57,471 nt of DNA from Desulfovibrionaceae bacterium (GTDB taxonomy: Bacteria > Desulfobacterota > Desulfovibrionia > Desulfovibrionales > Desulfovibrionaceae). The notes under the pieces are model-generated. The model searched no databases, was not told the DNA's origin, and worked only from the letters and a program-made list of their open reading frames with translations. Location of the stretch: positions 1 through 57,471 of the forward strand of contig JAQXJC010000051.1 of assembly GCA_029008115.1 (NCBI GenBank), written 5' to 3'. How positions within the stretch are numbered: the first letter of the stretch is position 1; the number at the start of each line of letters is the position of its first letter. The translations under genes were made by a program, and so were the position numbers. Below, in pieces: positions 25,198 through 34,462 of the stretch.

Positions 25198-25800
25198 ATG
25201 TCAACCGGGTGGATGCGCATGTTCACAGGCATCGCCGCCGCAGCTCTGGCTGCATGCCTTGCCGCGGCGGGCATGACCGGAGAGTCCCTGCCGCCCGCGC
25301 CCGCCGTGCTGAGTATCTCCATCGGCATGCGCGGCACCACGGCAGACATGCGCCTGCGGGATACCGACCATGTTCCGAGCGGCATGGTCTTTGTTCCGCC
25401 GTTCATTCTGCGTCACTACCATGCCGCGGACGCAGTGTTCGAGCGCGTGACGCTCCGCACCTGCGCGGCAGGCGGCGCGGTGACGGGCATGGAGCTTTCC
25501 GGCTCCCACGGGCAGGAAGCGCTGGCGCTGGCAAGGAAAAAATTCTCCCTTCGGCCCGGCGAGCGTACCGACGAACATCCCCTGCCCGGCGCGGGCGCGG
25601 AATGGCAGTATGCCAAAAGCTTTGCGCAGGATGTCCGCCTTTCCCTGCGTGTGCATGGCGGCAGGGCCGAACTTGTCCTGCATTCGCCCGCCGCGGAGGC
25701 GCAATGCCGCAGGAAGCTGGAGGAGGCGCGCAGGCAGATGGCGGATGTGCTGGCAGACCGGGAACAGCAGCGTGCGGCGCAACGCGGCGCTGCCTTTTAA
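25198..25800 (+). CDS. Exported hypothetical protein heading the tssF operon
   Basis: About 200 residues with an N-terminal signal peptide (MRMFTGIAAAALAACLAAAG if the ATG at 25216 is used). It may be a lipoprotein, since AAC occurs in a near-lipobox. The mature part is beta-rich, with a Glu/Arg-rich C-terminal helix (RRKLEEARRQMADVLADREQQ). The first ATG (25198) and the one at 25216 are both poorly supported. It precedes tssF by 66 bp and is the first gene of the baseplate/membrane operon, so it may be a periplasmic T6SS accessory protein. Family not recognised. Confidence 0.65.
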   Translation: MSTGWMRMFTGIAAAALAACLAAAGMTGESLPPAPAVLSISIGMRGTTADMRLRDTDHVPSGMVFVPPFILRHYHAADAVFERVTLRTCAAGGAVTGMELSGSHGQEALALARKKFSLRPGERTDEHPLPGAGAEWQYAKSFAQDVRLSLRVHGGRAELVLHSPAAEAQCRRKLEEARRQMADVLADREQQRAAQRGAAF

Positions 25801-25866
25801 CGCCCCGCACCGGCCTGCGCACGCCCCGCTGACGCCGCCAGCGTACTTTTCACGGGACGGCCGACT

Positions 25867-27579
25867 ATGGACAGATATTATCGACATCAGCTGGAACTGC
25901 TGCGCGAAGGCGCGAAGGACTTTGCGCTGGCGCATCCGGCGCTTGCCCCCATGCTGCTGGGACAGGGCAATGACCCGGATGTCGAACGCATTCTGGAAGG
26001 AACGGCCTACCTGTGCGGCAAGATTCAGGAGCGGCTGGACGCCACGGCGCCCGAGTTCATCACGGCACTGCTGCAACTGGTCTATCCGCAGGCGCTCCTC
26101 CCCCTGCCCTCCCTCACGCTCATGCAGTTCACGCCTGTGCCCGGCTTCATCGAAAGCATCTTCATCCCCGCCGGAACACAGGTTGCCTCCCGCCCGGTGG
26201 ACGGCGTGCAGTGCCTGTACAGCACCATGCGAAGCATGCGGGCACTGCCCATCCGCATTGCCTCCGTCCTCACAGACAGGCAGGGCGAGGAAACGCGGGT
26301 CCGCCTCACGCTGGAAAGTACCACGGGCATCCTGCCCCTGCTTTCCAGCGAAGGGCTGGTGCTGCATCTTGCCGGAGACTATGCCCTGGCAGCCAACCGC
26401 TTTCAGGCGCTTGCCTCGCAATGCACCGGCATCACGGCAGAGCTGGGAACGGCGCGCATCTCCCTGCCGCCGCATGTCCTGCTGACGGCCAGCGCGGAGA
26501 ACAGCGACCCGCGCATTGCCGATGCGCTGCCGCATAACAGCGCCTGCATGCAGGTGCTCCGCTACTTCTATCTGCCCCAGCAGCAGCTCTTTCTCCGGCT
26601 GGAAGGACTGGACAGACTGTTCCGCGACGGCGACGCCACCCGGCTTGTCATCACCTTCTCCCTGCGCGGCAGCGGCATTCCCGACTTTACACAGGATGCC
26701 TTTGCGCTCAACACCGTGCCGGCCATGAATATCTTTGAATGCCCGGCCGATCCCGTCCAGCTTGATCACACCCGCGAGGAATATCCCGTGCGCGCGCAGG
26801 ACGCCCGCGAGCATTTCATTGAAATCCTTGCCATCAACAGGGTCACGGCTCTTGTCGGCGGCAGCATTGAGCCATACTCCCCCTATGAATCCTTCCGGGC
26901 GGGCGGGGCGGAACGCGCCTACAGCACGCGCATACGCATGACGGAAAGCGGCATCGCCCCGGACTTCCTGATCATGCCGCTGTACAAAAAGCAGGATGCG
27001 CCGGAAGACATGGCGCGGGCCACGCTCTCCGTGCGGCTCACCTGCTGCAACCACACGCTGCCTTCCCGGCTGGGCGCCGGGGACATCTGCATGCCCACGG
27101 ATACCTCCCCCGCGCAGACGGAAATGCGCAACCTCACCACGCCCACGCCGCATGTGCCGCGCGTGCGGGAAGAAGCCAGGCTCTGGCGCTTCCTGTCCTA
27201 CATGAACAGCAACCTGCTTTCCATGGCCTCTGCCGGGGCGCTGCGCTCACTGCTGGAACTGCACATCATGGCCGCCCCGGGAGCCCCGGAGATGGCCGCC
27301 GCCAACCTCCGGCGCTGCAACGCCATCGTGGACTTCAGGAGCAGCCCCGAGGACATGCTCTGGCGCGGGCGCCCGCTGCGCGGGTTTCATGCGGAACTGA
27401 CGCTCAACCCCGCCGGCTTTGTCTCCCGCGGAGACATGCACCTCTTCGCCCACACGCTGAACAGCTTTCTTGCCAGCTTCGCCCCTGTCAACACATACTG
27501 CCGCCTCACGCTGACCGTGAGCGGCACAGGAGAAAAACGCCAATGGCCGCCAAGACTGAGCGACAAACCGTTGATCTGA
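25867..27579 (+). CDS. tssF: T6SS baseplate protein TssF
   Basis: A 570-residue TssF/VasA/ImpG, the gp6-like baseplate wedge component. Typical blocks are YYRHQLELLREGAKDFA at the N-terminus, DPDVERILEGTAYLCGKIQERLD, PEFITALLQLVYPQ and FECPADPVQLDHTREEYPV. It overlaps tssG by 37 nt. No strong ribosome site is seen before 25867, but the N-terminal MDRYY(R)HQLE start is the family norm. Confidence 0.95.
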   Translation: MDRYYRHQLELLREGAKDFALAHPALAPMLLGQGNDPDVERILEGTAYLCGKIQERLDATAPEFITALLQLVYPQALLPLPSLTLMQFTPVPGFIESIFIPAGTQVASRPVDGVQCLYSTMRSMRALPIRIASVLTDRQGEETRVRLTLESTTGILPLLSSEGLVLHLAGDYALAANRFQALASQCTGITAELGTARISLPPHVLLTASAENSDPRIADALPHNSACMQVLRYFYLPQQQLFLRLEGLDRLFRDGDATRLVITFSLRGSGIPDFTQDAFALNTVPAMNIFECPADPVQLDHTREEYPVRAQDAREHFIEILAINRVTALVGGSIEPYSPYESFRAGGAERAYSTRIRMTESGIAPDFLIMPLYKKQDAPEDMARATLSVRLTCCNHTLPSRLGAGDICMPTDTSPAQTEMRNLTTPTPHVPRVREEARLWRFLSYMNSNLLSMASAGALRSLLELHIMAAPGAPEMAAANLRRCNAIVDFRSSPEDMLWRGRPLRGFHAELTLNPAGFVSRGDMHLFAHTLNSFLASFAPVNTYCRLTLTVSGTGEKRQWPPRLSDKPLI

Positions 27580-28502
27580 TGCGCCTGATGCAGGAAAGGC
27601 CGGCCATGTTCTCCCTGGGGCAAATCCTCCGGCTGGCGGCGCTGGAACAGGCGCGGAACCCCGACACACCGCCCGTCCGCGTGCGTTCATGGCTCTCCCT
27701 CGCCTTCCCCTCCGCGGAGGTGGAAGCTGTGGACGTGGCGCACGGCGTCCGCCGCGTGACTGCCACCAGAGGCGGCCTGTACAGCACGCTCGGCCCCCTG
27801 CCCACCTTCTACACTGAGGAACTGCTGGAGGAGGCGCGGAGCGATGCCTCCGTATCCCGCGACTTTCTTGATATTCTTACGGACAGGCTCGTCCAGCTTG
27901 ATGCCGGCGCGGCCCGCCATGCGCGCCTGCCCCAGCGCTGCCTTGAGGAGCACGACAGCGCAGCCCGGGATGTCATCCGCGCTCTGGCCGGCGGCGCGGA
28001 CATCCCCGAACTCATGCCCGCGCACATGGCCACGCTGCGTCTGCTGGCCGGCAACAGGCGCACGGCGGAGGGACTGGCCCGGTATATTGAACTCCGTACC
28101 GGGCTGGCGCGCGTCAGCATTGAACAATGTGTCCCCAGCTGTGTGCATATCCGCCCGGAGCAGCACTGCCGACTGGGACGGCAATGCGCCACGCTGAGAG
28201 AAGACGCCGTCATCGGCACGGAGGTGGAGGACGTGGGCAGAAAGATACGCATCCATGCGCACGGGCTGGATTCCGAAACCATGCGCGGCTGCATGGCGGG
28301 CGGCAAAGTGCACGGATGTATCTGCGCCGCCGTGCGCGAATATCTTATGGCGCCTCTTGCCTTCGACATTGTGCTGCATCCCGGGGAGGCAGCCGCCCCG
28401 CCCCGCAGGCTGGGAGAAAATGCCCGCATCTGCGCCTACCTGCCTGCGGAAGGCGCGCTTCAGGCCGTGTGCATCCCTTCCCGCGAGGAGCATGCGGCAT
28501 GA
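27543..28502 (+). CDS. tssG: T6SS baseplate protein TssG
   Basis: A 319-residue TssG/VasB/ImpH, partner of TssF in the wedge. It has the N-terminal MQERPAMFSLGQILRLAALE helix, the GGLYSTLGPLPTFYTEELLEE motif, FLDILTDRLVQL and VSIEQCVPSCVHIRPEQ(H)CRLG. An AGGAGA sequence lies 10 nt before the ATG, inside the end of tssF. The TGA overlaps the tssJ ATG. Confidence 0.94.
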   Translation: MAAKTERQTVDLMRLMQERPAMFSLGQILRLAALEQARNPDTPPVRVRSWLSLAFPSAEVEAVDVAHGVRRVTATRGGLYSTLGPLPTFYTEELLEEARSDASVSRDFLDILTDRLVQLDAGAARHARLPQRCLEEHDSAARDVIRALAGGADIPELMPAHMATLRLLAGNRRTAEGLARYIELRTGLARVSIEQCVPSCVHIRPEQHCRLGRQCATLREDAVIGTEVEDVGRKIRIHAHGLDSETMRGCMAGGKVHGCICAAVREYLMAPLAFDIVLHPGEAAAPPRRLGENARICAYLPAEGALQAVCIPSREEHAA

Positions 28503-29077
28503 GGCCCCGCGCATGGCTGCTGCCAATCGCCTTGCTTGCCGGTGCGGGGCTGGCCGCCTGCGGCGGAGGCCAGACCTTTCCGCCGCCCTCCCCCAGCGAG
28601 GACCCCGCGCAGGTGACGTGGAATCTGGAACCCGGCGGCCTGCGCTACCGGCTGGCGGCTTCTCCCGATCTGAATCTTGACGACGGGCACCCGCTGGGTC
28701 TCACCGTCTGCGTGTACCAGCTGGCCGATCTGGAAAAATTTCAGGACATGGCCAGCTCCGCCGAAGGGGTGGACAGGCTTCTGGACTGCTCGGCGGAAGT
28801 TGCGGGCGCGCGTACAGCGCGGCGCCATTTCCTCCAGCCCGGAGAAGAGCGCCTGGTGACGGCGGACAGGGCGGAAAAGGCCCGCTATCTGGCCGTAGCG
28901 GCCGGCTACAGCCACAGGCAGGCGGACATGTGCTCCGCCATCCAGCCCTTCCCGGTCAGCAGGGGAAGCCGGGGCGTCATCTTCCGCACAACAGTCTATT
29001 CCGCCGCGCCGCTTGACGCCATCATCCACTGCACGGAAAGCGCGGTCACCATTACAGGGGTCAACCGTGAACAGTAA
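28499..29077 (+). CDS. tssJ: T6SS outer-membrane lipoprotein TssJ
   Basis: A 192-residue lipoprotein with signal peptide and lipobox LAAC (Cys21). The mature protein shows the transthyretin-like TssJ features: a run of beta strands, LGLTVCVYQLADLEKFQDM and a late GVIFRTTVY strand. It anchors the TssM periplasmic domain to the outer membrane. The ATG overlaps the tssG stop. The end overlaps the GTG start of tssK by 11 nt. Confidence 0.93.
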   Translation: MRPRAWLLPIALLAGAGLAACGGGQTFPPPSPSEDPAQVTWNLEPGGLRYRLAASPDLNLDDGHPLGLTVCVYQLADLEKFQDMASSAEGVDRLLDCSAEVAGARTARRHFLQPGEERLVTADRAEKARYLAVAAGYSHRQADMCSAIQPFPVSRGSRGVIFRTTVYSAAPLDAIIHCTESAVTITGVNREQ

Positions 29078-30443
29078 TCCTCTTTTGTGGGAACAGGGGC
29101 TGTTTCTCCAGCCCCAGCATTTCCAGCTGGAGCATCTCCAGCTCAGCCAGCTCCAGCACCAGCTCTGCACGCTTATCACGCCGTGGCTGTGGGGCATACG
29201 CACGCTGGACATCAACGAGGCGGCGCTGGGAAGCGGCATCTTCGAAATCAGCAGACTGGAGGCGCTCTTTCCTGACGGCGCCTCCGTCCGCTTCCCCGGC
29301 AATGCCACACTGGAGCCGCGCGCCTTTCGCGACGCATGGAGCAACCCGGAACAGACGCTGACCGTGAGCCTGGGCCTCGCCCCCATGCGAAGCGCGGGGG
29401 GCAACCTCCGCAAGACGGACTCCCCCGGGAATGCCCCGGCGGAATGCCGCTACACGGCACCCCTCTCGCCTGACCGGGTACCGGACATGTACGGCGACGG
29501 CCCCGCCGCCGACATCAGCACCATGCGCTTCAACCTGCGTCTGGTCTTTGAAGGGGAACAGGCCGAAGGGCTCATGCTCATCCCCGTCGCGCGACTGCGC
29601 CTGAACGGAGAGCGCGTGGTGCAGGACGCCTCCTTTGCTCCCCCCTGCCTGAATCTGCATGCCAGCGATCTGCTCCTCCGGCTGACCAGAACCGTGCGGG
29701 ATTCTCTCCTGTCCCGCTGCCGCCAGCTGGAGGACTACAAGCTTGTCGCCGGCGAGGCTGGGAGCTTCTTCGGCGCTTCCGACTTGCAGGGTATCACGCT
29801 GTTCTGCATTCTGGGCGTCCTCAGCCGCAACGCGCCGCAGATTGTCCAGTATCTCGAATGCCCGCAGGTGCACCCCTGGACCATCTATCTCCAGCTCTGC
29901 CGCATTGCCGGGGAGCTTTCCGTCTTTTCCTCCGGCCTCTCTCCCCTGGGCGAGAACGTGCGCGGCACACGCCTCATTCCGCCCTATGATCATGAAAATC
30001 TTGCCGCCTGTTTTACGGCAGTGCAGGAGATTATCCTCCGGCTGGTGGACACACTGGTGGTCGGCCCGGCCTATACCTTCATGCTGGAACAGCGCGACGG
30101 GGCATATTCCACAGTCCTGTCGCAGGAAGCCTGCGGTTCCTATGCCTACTGGCTGCTGCTGCGCAGTCCCTCGCCCGAGGCCCTTGCCCGGCAGGCGCGC
30201 TTCGCCCGGCTTGTGCCCACGGAGGAACTCCACGCCATTGTGGCGCAGGCGCTACCCGGCGTGCGCCTTGTCCGGGCCGAACAGGCACCGGCGGGCCTGC
30301 CCAGGCGCGGGGACACGCTCTACTACAACATTGATACCGGCGATCCGCTGTGGGAGAAAATTCTGCGCGGCAGGGGGCTTTCCCTCGTCCTCCCCGCCGG
30401 CATCCCCGATGTCACCGTGCAACTCGCCGTGGTGCAAAGGTAG
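29067..30443 (+). CDS. tssK: T6SS baseplate-to-membrane adaptor TssK
   Basis: A 458-residue TssK/VasE/ImpJ. I place the start at the GTG at 29067 (AGGGGT upstream), giving an N-terminus containing LLWEQGLFLQPQHFQ, the family hallmark. The open frame reaches further back but overlaps tssJ. Other family blocks are RFNLRLVFEGEQ, LIPVARLRLNG, and LEDYKLVAGEAGSFFGASDLQG. TssK connects the baseplate wedges with TssL/TssM in the inner membrane. Confidence 0.95.
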   Translation: MNSNPLLWEQGLFLQPQHFQLEHLQLSQLQHQLCTLITPWLWGIRTLDINEAALGSGIFEISRLEALFPDGASVRFPGNATLEPRAFRDAWSNPEQTLTVSLGLAPMRSAGGNLRKTDSPGNAPAECRYTAPLSPDRVPDMYGDGPAADISTMRFNLRLVFEGEQAEGLMLIPVARLRLNGERVVQDASFAPPCLNLHASDLLLRLTRTVRDSLLSRCRQLEDYKLVAGEAGSFFGASDLQGITLFCILGVLSRNAPQIVQYLECPQVHPWTIYLQLCRIAGELSVFSSGLSPLGENVRGTRLIPPYDHENLAACFTAVQEIILRLVDTLVVGPAYTFMLEQRDGAYSTVLSQEACGSYAYWLLLRSPSPEALARQARFARLVPTEELHAIVAQALPGVRLVRAEQAPAGLPRRGDTLYYNIDTGDPLWEKILRGRGLSLVLPAGIPDVTVQLAVVQR

Positions 30444-30446
30444 CCC

Positions 30447-31175
30447 ATGCGCACATGCAACACCCGTTTCAGCCGGCTGATGGCGGAAGCTCTGGCGCTG
30501 TCCGCCGCCACGGACAGGCCGCTGGAGGACATTGCCACCGCACTGGCACAGCTGGCGGATGCGGAGCGGGCCCTGCCGCCGGCCCCCCTGCCCGACGGCC
30601 AGCTGCGGCGCACCGCGGACGCAGACGTGCCTGAAGCCCAACGCCTGGCCATATATGCCTGGATTGACGAGCAGATGCTGCACTCGCCGCGTCCGGACGC
30701 CGCAGCCTGGGCAGGCATGAGCCTCCAGATGCGCTATTGCCACACCACCGCCGCCGGCATGCTCTTCTACGATCGTCTTGATGCGGAACTGGATGCCTGC
30801 GGCATTCCCCGCATGGAGAACGGAGAACCCCTGCCCACCGTCCAGCGCCTGCGGCTCGCCGCGGCCAATCCGCCTTCCGGCTCCGCCCTGCCCGCCTTTG
30901 CCCTGTGCCTGCTCTACGGATTTCAGGGAAAATACTACGACAGCCCGGATATGCTCCAGTCCTTCCGCATGGCCAGCTACCAGCTTCTCACCGCGCTGGA
31001 GCGATGTGAGGCCACGGATGCCACCCCGCCGCAACCGCAGGAACGCCCCTCGCGGATAGTGCTGCGCTATCTGGAGCCCGTCCTTCTCATTCTTGTTCCC
31101 CTTGTCCTGACCGTGGGCTTCGGCCTGTTCTGCGCAGCCCTGCTGACCAGTATTTCGCCTGACTTCCACGCATGA
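30447..31175 (+). CDS. tssL: T6SS inner-membrane protein TssL (DotU)
   Basis: A 242-residue DotU-family protein: a helical cytoplasmic domain (YAWIDEQMLHSP, AAGMLFYDRLDAEL and LCLLYGFQGKYYD are the expected blocks) with one C-terminal membrane helix at about residues 208-232. No peptidoglycan-binding OmpA domain is present. It starts 3 bp after tssK and its stop overlaps an upstream ATG of tssM. Confidence 0.93.
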   Translation: MRTCNTRFSRLMAEALALSAATDRPLEDIATALAQLADAERALPPAPLPDGQLRRTADADVPEAQRLAIYAWIDEQMLHSPRPDAAAWAGMSLQMRYCHTTAAGMLFYDRLDAELDACGIPRMENGEPLPTVQRLRLAAANPPSGSALPAFALCLLYGFQGKYYDSPDMLQSFRMASYQLLTALERCEATDATPPQPQERPSRIVLRYLEPVLLILVPLVLTVGFGLFCAALLTSISPDFHA

Positions 31176-31183
31176 GGCATCCT

Positions 31184-34100
31184 ATGAAATTTTTTGGGAA
31201 GCTCTTCAAATACCTGCTCATACTCGTCCTCCTCGGGCTTCTGCTGGGCATGCTCACGGCTGTTTCCTGGTGGATGCGCTGGCCCGTCGGCACAGGCTGC
31301 GCCATCGTTGCCGGCCTGAGCGGAGCAGTCCTGCTTTTCCTGAGCTTCAGGAAGCTCTGGCGCTGGCGCAACAGGAAGGCCTTTGTTGCTTCCGTGCTGG
31401 CCAGACAGAAGGAAGATGGCGCCGCCTTCACCGGCGGCGATCCCCTGAGCAGCGCATGGGCGGCCGGACGGGCATATCTGGCGCAATCCCGCCTGCGCCA
31501 CATGGCGCGGGCGTCACTGCCCTGCTTTCTGGCGCTGGATGACGCGGCCGCAGGGCCATGCCTGTTCGCCGTCGCAGGAAACAGCATCCCCCCGGCCCGG
31601 GAACAGACCCTTCTGCGCTGGCATTTCTTCCAGCATTCCATGGTGCTGCAATTCCATGCCGATGACTCCGACAGCGCGTCCTGGGAAAACCTGCTGGGCA
31701 TGCTGACGGAGCACCGCAGGGACATCCGCTTCAGGGGCGTGCTTCTGACCATCAGTGCGGACAGTCTGCTGGCCGGCGCCACGGAAGGGCTTCACGCCCG
31801 CGCGCAGCGCCTGCGCGGCAATGTGCAGCAGCTCATGCTCGCCTTCAACAGAATCCTGCCCGTACACGTGCTGATTACCGGGCTGGAGACGATTCCGGGC
31901 ATGGCCGCCCTGCTGGAACGCCTGCCCCGGGATGACAGGGATGCCATGCTCGGCGGCATCGTTGATTCCGGCCTTTCCCCCCATGTCGGCGTCGAGGCCC
32001 TTCGGAAGGCCCTTGCCCGGCTGCGCCATTGCATCGACAAGGAGGCATCCAGAGGCACGCCTCCCGCCGGCAACGATCTCCGGGCGCTGGAAGAGCTCGC
32101 CGCTCTGGCAGAGCCTCTGGAAAGGTTCCTGAATGATTTCAGCGGCTCCCTGCCGCATCAGGCCGCGCCGGAACTCCGCAGCATCTGCCTTGCGCAGGAA
32201 CCGGCAGGACAGTCTTCCGGCGGCTCCTTTCTGCACGCATACCTGCTTGACTTCCTGCCGCACGATACCGCCGCCCCCCGCCCGCTGGGCGGCGGCCTTT
32301 CGCTGTATGCCGCCACAGGGGCGTACTGCTATGCCGCGCTGCTGCTCTGCACGCTGGGCATCTGCGGCATCATGGCAGTCAGCTCCATCTATCAGGCGAG
32401 GGTTATCCGGGAATACGCCAGCCCCAGGCAGGAAAACATCGGCGGCAATCCCGCCATCAACAGCCTGCACAGCCGCATGATGCGCATCCTCGCCATGGAA
32501 AAGGAGCACAGGGCATGGCTCCTGCCCTCTCCCGGCCAGGATGTGCTGGGGCGCACCATCGCAGTGCTGAAAGCCCAATTTGCCGGCGATGTCTTCTCTA
32601 CCATCATCACACCGGCCATACGCGGCAATCTGGCTGTTTCCCGCAGCGCGCCCGGACAGAGCCGGCAGGATGCCAGCACTATGGAAATGCTGTGGTACAT
32701 CGGCCTGATGGCAGACAAGATCAAGGTCGGCCACGTGAATATGGACGACGCCGCACGGTATCCGCTGACGGCCGCCACGGAAAAGACATGGACGGTATAT
32801 ACCGGCTCCATCCTCGCCAATGCCATCGAATGGGCCGAGGACACGCACATGCTCAGGGCCTGCATTGCGGAGATGCGCCGCGCCGTGGCATCCCTCACCT
32901 GCAATGCCGACTTTCTCACCAAGGTTGCCCAGCAGTTTGACAGCAACAACGAGGCCAGGCGGATTTGCGTATCCCAGTACTGGAACCATCTGCCCCTTGG
33001 CGATGAGGCGGACTTCTGCGTGCCGCCGCACATGACCGTTCACGGCCTGCGCAGCATTGAAGAAAAAATATCGGACATCGGGGGCGTAGCCGGAGACAAC
33101 CCGGAGCTGAAGCGCACGCTGGCCCAGTACCGCGACAGATACCTGCTGGCGTACGCCGACGCATGGAAAGCCTTCATCACCTCCTTTGACCGTGCCTGGC
33201 AGAGCAATCTCCAGCGCCGCATCTATACCGACATGGGCAGCCTCCGCGACTTCAGATCGCTGCCGCACATCCGTCTCATGCTTGATCTCGACAAGCAGCT
33301 GGCCCCCCTGCTGGAAGAACAGTTCAACCAGCCGTGGATACGGGACTTTCCCCTGCTGCATGCCATGACTCAGGCCGCCGTGGCCTATTCCGGCACGGAG
33401 GACGTCACGCCGCTCTCCTCCATCATTACCCTGCTTGTCAGCGCCCCGGACATTCTGACCAGACTGCATGCGGAGGCGCATAGCGCCGCCCGGCTCCGGA
33501 AAATACTGCTGGCAACGGAAAGCCTGCACCGCAGCTTCACAGACGCATTTCTCACCCTGCGCACCATCTCCAACACGGCGGATGCCCTGGGCATGGCCAG
33601 AGCCATGTTTGCGGCCTCCCGCCAGAACAAGGCCGGGAACAGCGATCCCTATGCTCTGGCGCGGCAGGAGCTCCGGCAGGCTCTTGAGACCGTCAGCCCG
33701 GATCGGGTCTCTCCCCTCAAGAATATCTTCATCGGCATGCTGGACTTTGTGGGGCAGGGCGTCATCGTACAGGCCGCCAACGAGCTTCAGGACATCTGGG
33801 AAATGGAAATTCTCGCCAATCCCGCCAATCTGTACAGCAACGGAGATACCGGCAGCCTGTACGGGGAAAAGGGCATTGTGTCCGAATTTGTCCATACCAG
33901 GCTCGCGCCCTTTATAAAGCGCACTCCGGGGGGGATCATCGCCAATGTCTGGAACGACATTCCCTTCCCCTTCACCGAGGATTTCCTGACCTCTCTTTCC
34001 CGCGCGGAACAGGTGGCCGCCGCTCCCGCCAGGGACGAGTATGTCATTATGCTGCGCTCCTCGCCCACACTGGTGAATGTGGATGCGACTCTGCGTCCCG

Positions 34101-34462
34101 ACATGACAGTGCTGACCCTCAGAGGCGACAGGGAAGACCAGACGCTGACCAATCGCAATTACCCGCGCCAGCAGGCCTTCACCTATCGTCCGAAGGAGCA
34201 TGGCGAAACCGTGCTTGAACTGCGCTTCCCCAGCTTTACCCTGCGGCAGACCTGGCCGACATTCATAGACTTCCTTGAAAACATGAAGGGCGGAGACTAC
34301 ATATTTACGCCTGAGGACTTTCCCTCCCAGGCGGAGCGCCTGGCCAGGGCCGGCATCAGGGAGATTACCGTCCGCATCCTTGCGGACAATGCCGCGGAGG
34401 CCATTCATCAGGTGGGACAGGAGCCTCCCGTGCTTCAAAAGCGCATAACCTACACATGGTGA
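31184..34462 (+). CDS. tssM: T6SS inner-membrane protein TssM (IcmF) without Walker A motif
   Basis: About 1092 residues; the ATG at 31184 follows GAGG by 6 nt, and an earlier ATG at 31172 overlaps the tssL stop. Two N-terminal membrane helices precede the cytoplasmic domain, and a third helix (about residues 380-403, YAALLLCTLGICGIMAVS) leads into the large periplasmic domain that binds TssJ. Family blocks include ADSLLAGATEGLHARAQRLRGN, LPVHVLITGLETIPG and the C-terminal LELRFPSFTLRQTWPTFIDF. Where most TssM proteins have a GxxxxGK(T/S) nucleotide site, this one reads LFAVAGNSIPPAREQTLL, so the P-loop is lost. Some functional TssM proteins also lack ATP binding. Confidence 0.94.
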   Translation: MKFFGKLFKYLLILVLLGLLLGMLTAVSWWMRWPVGTGCAIVAGLSGAVLLFLSFRKLWRWRNRKAFVASVLARQKEDGAAFTGGDPLSSAWAAGRAYLAQSRLRHMARASLPCFLALDDAAAGPCLFAVAGNSIPPAREQTLLRWHFFQHSMVLQFHADDSDSASWENLLGMLTEHRRDIRFRGVLLTISADSLLAGATEGLHARAQRLRGNVQQLMLAFNRILPVHVLITGLETIPGMAALLERLPRDDRDAMLGGIVDSGLSPHVGVEALRKALARLRHCIDKEASRGTPPAGNDLRALEELAALAEPLERFLNDFSGSLPHQAAPELRSICLAQEPAGQSSGGSFLHAYLLDFLPHDTAAPRPLGGGLSLYAATGAYCYAALLLCTLGICGIMAVSSIYQARVIREYASPRQENIGGNPAINSLHSRMMRILAMEKEHRAWLLPSPGQDVLGRTIAVLKAQFAGDVFSTIITPAIRGNLAVSRSAPGQSRQDASTMEMLWYIGLMADKIKVGHVNMDDAARYPLTAATEKTWTVYTGSILANAIEWAEDTHMLRACIAEMRRAVASLTCNADFLTKVAQQFDSNNEARRICVSQYWNHLPLGDEADFCVPPHMTVHGLRSIEEKISDIGGVAGDNPELKRTLAQYRDRYLLAYADAWKAFITSFDRAWQSNLQRRIYTDMGSLRDFRSLPHIRLMLDLDKQLAPLLEEQFNQPWIRDFPLLHAMTQAAVAYSGTEDVTPLSSIITLLVSAPDILTRLHAEAHSAARLRKILLATESLHRSFTDAFLTLRTISNTADALGMARAMFAASRQNKAGNSDPYALARQELRQALETVSPDRVSPLKNIFIGMLDFVGQGVIVQAANELQDIWEMEILANPANLYSNGDTGSLYGEKGIVSEFVHTRLAPFIKRTPGGIIANVWNDIPFPFTEDFLTSLSRAEQVAAAPARDEYVIMLRSSPTLVNVDATLRPDMTVLTLRGDREDQTLTNRNYPRQQAFTYRPKEHGETVLELRFPSFTLRQTWPTFIDFLENMKGGDYIFTPEDFPSQAERLARAGIREITVRILADNAAEAIHQVGQEPPVLQKRITYTW

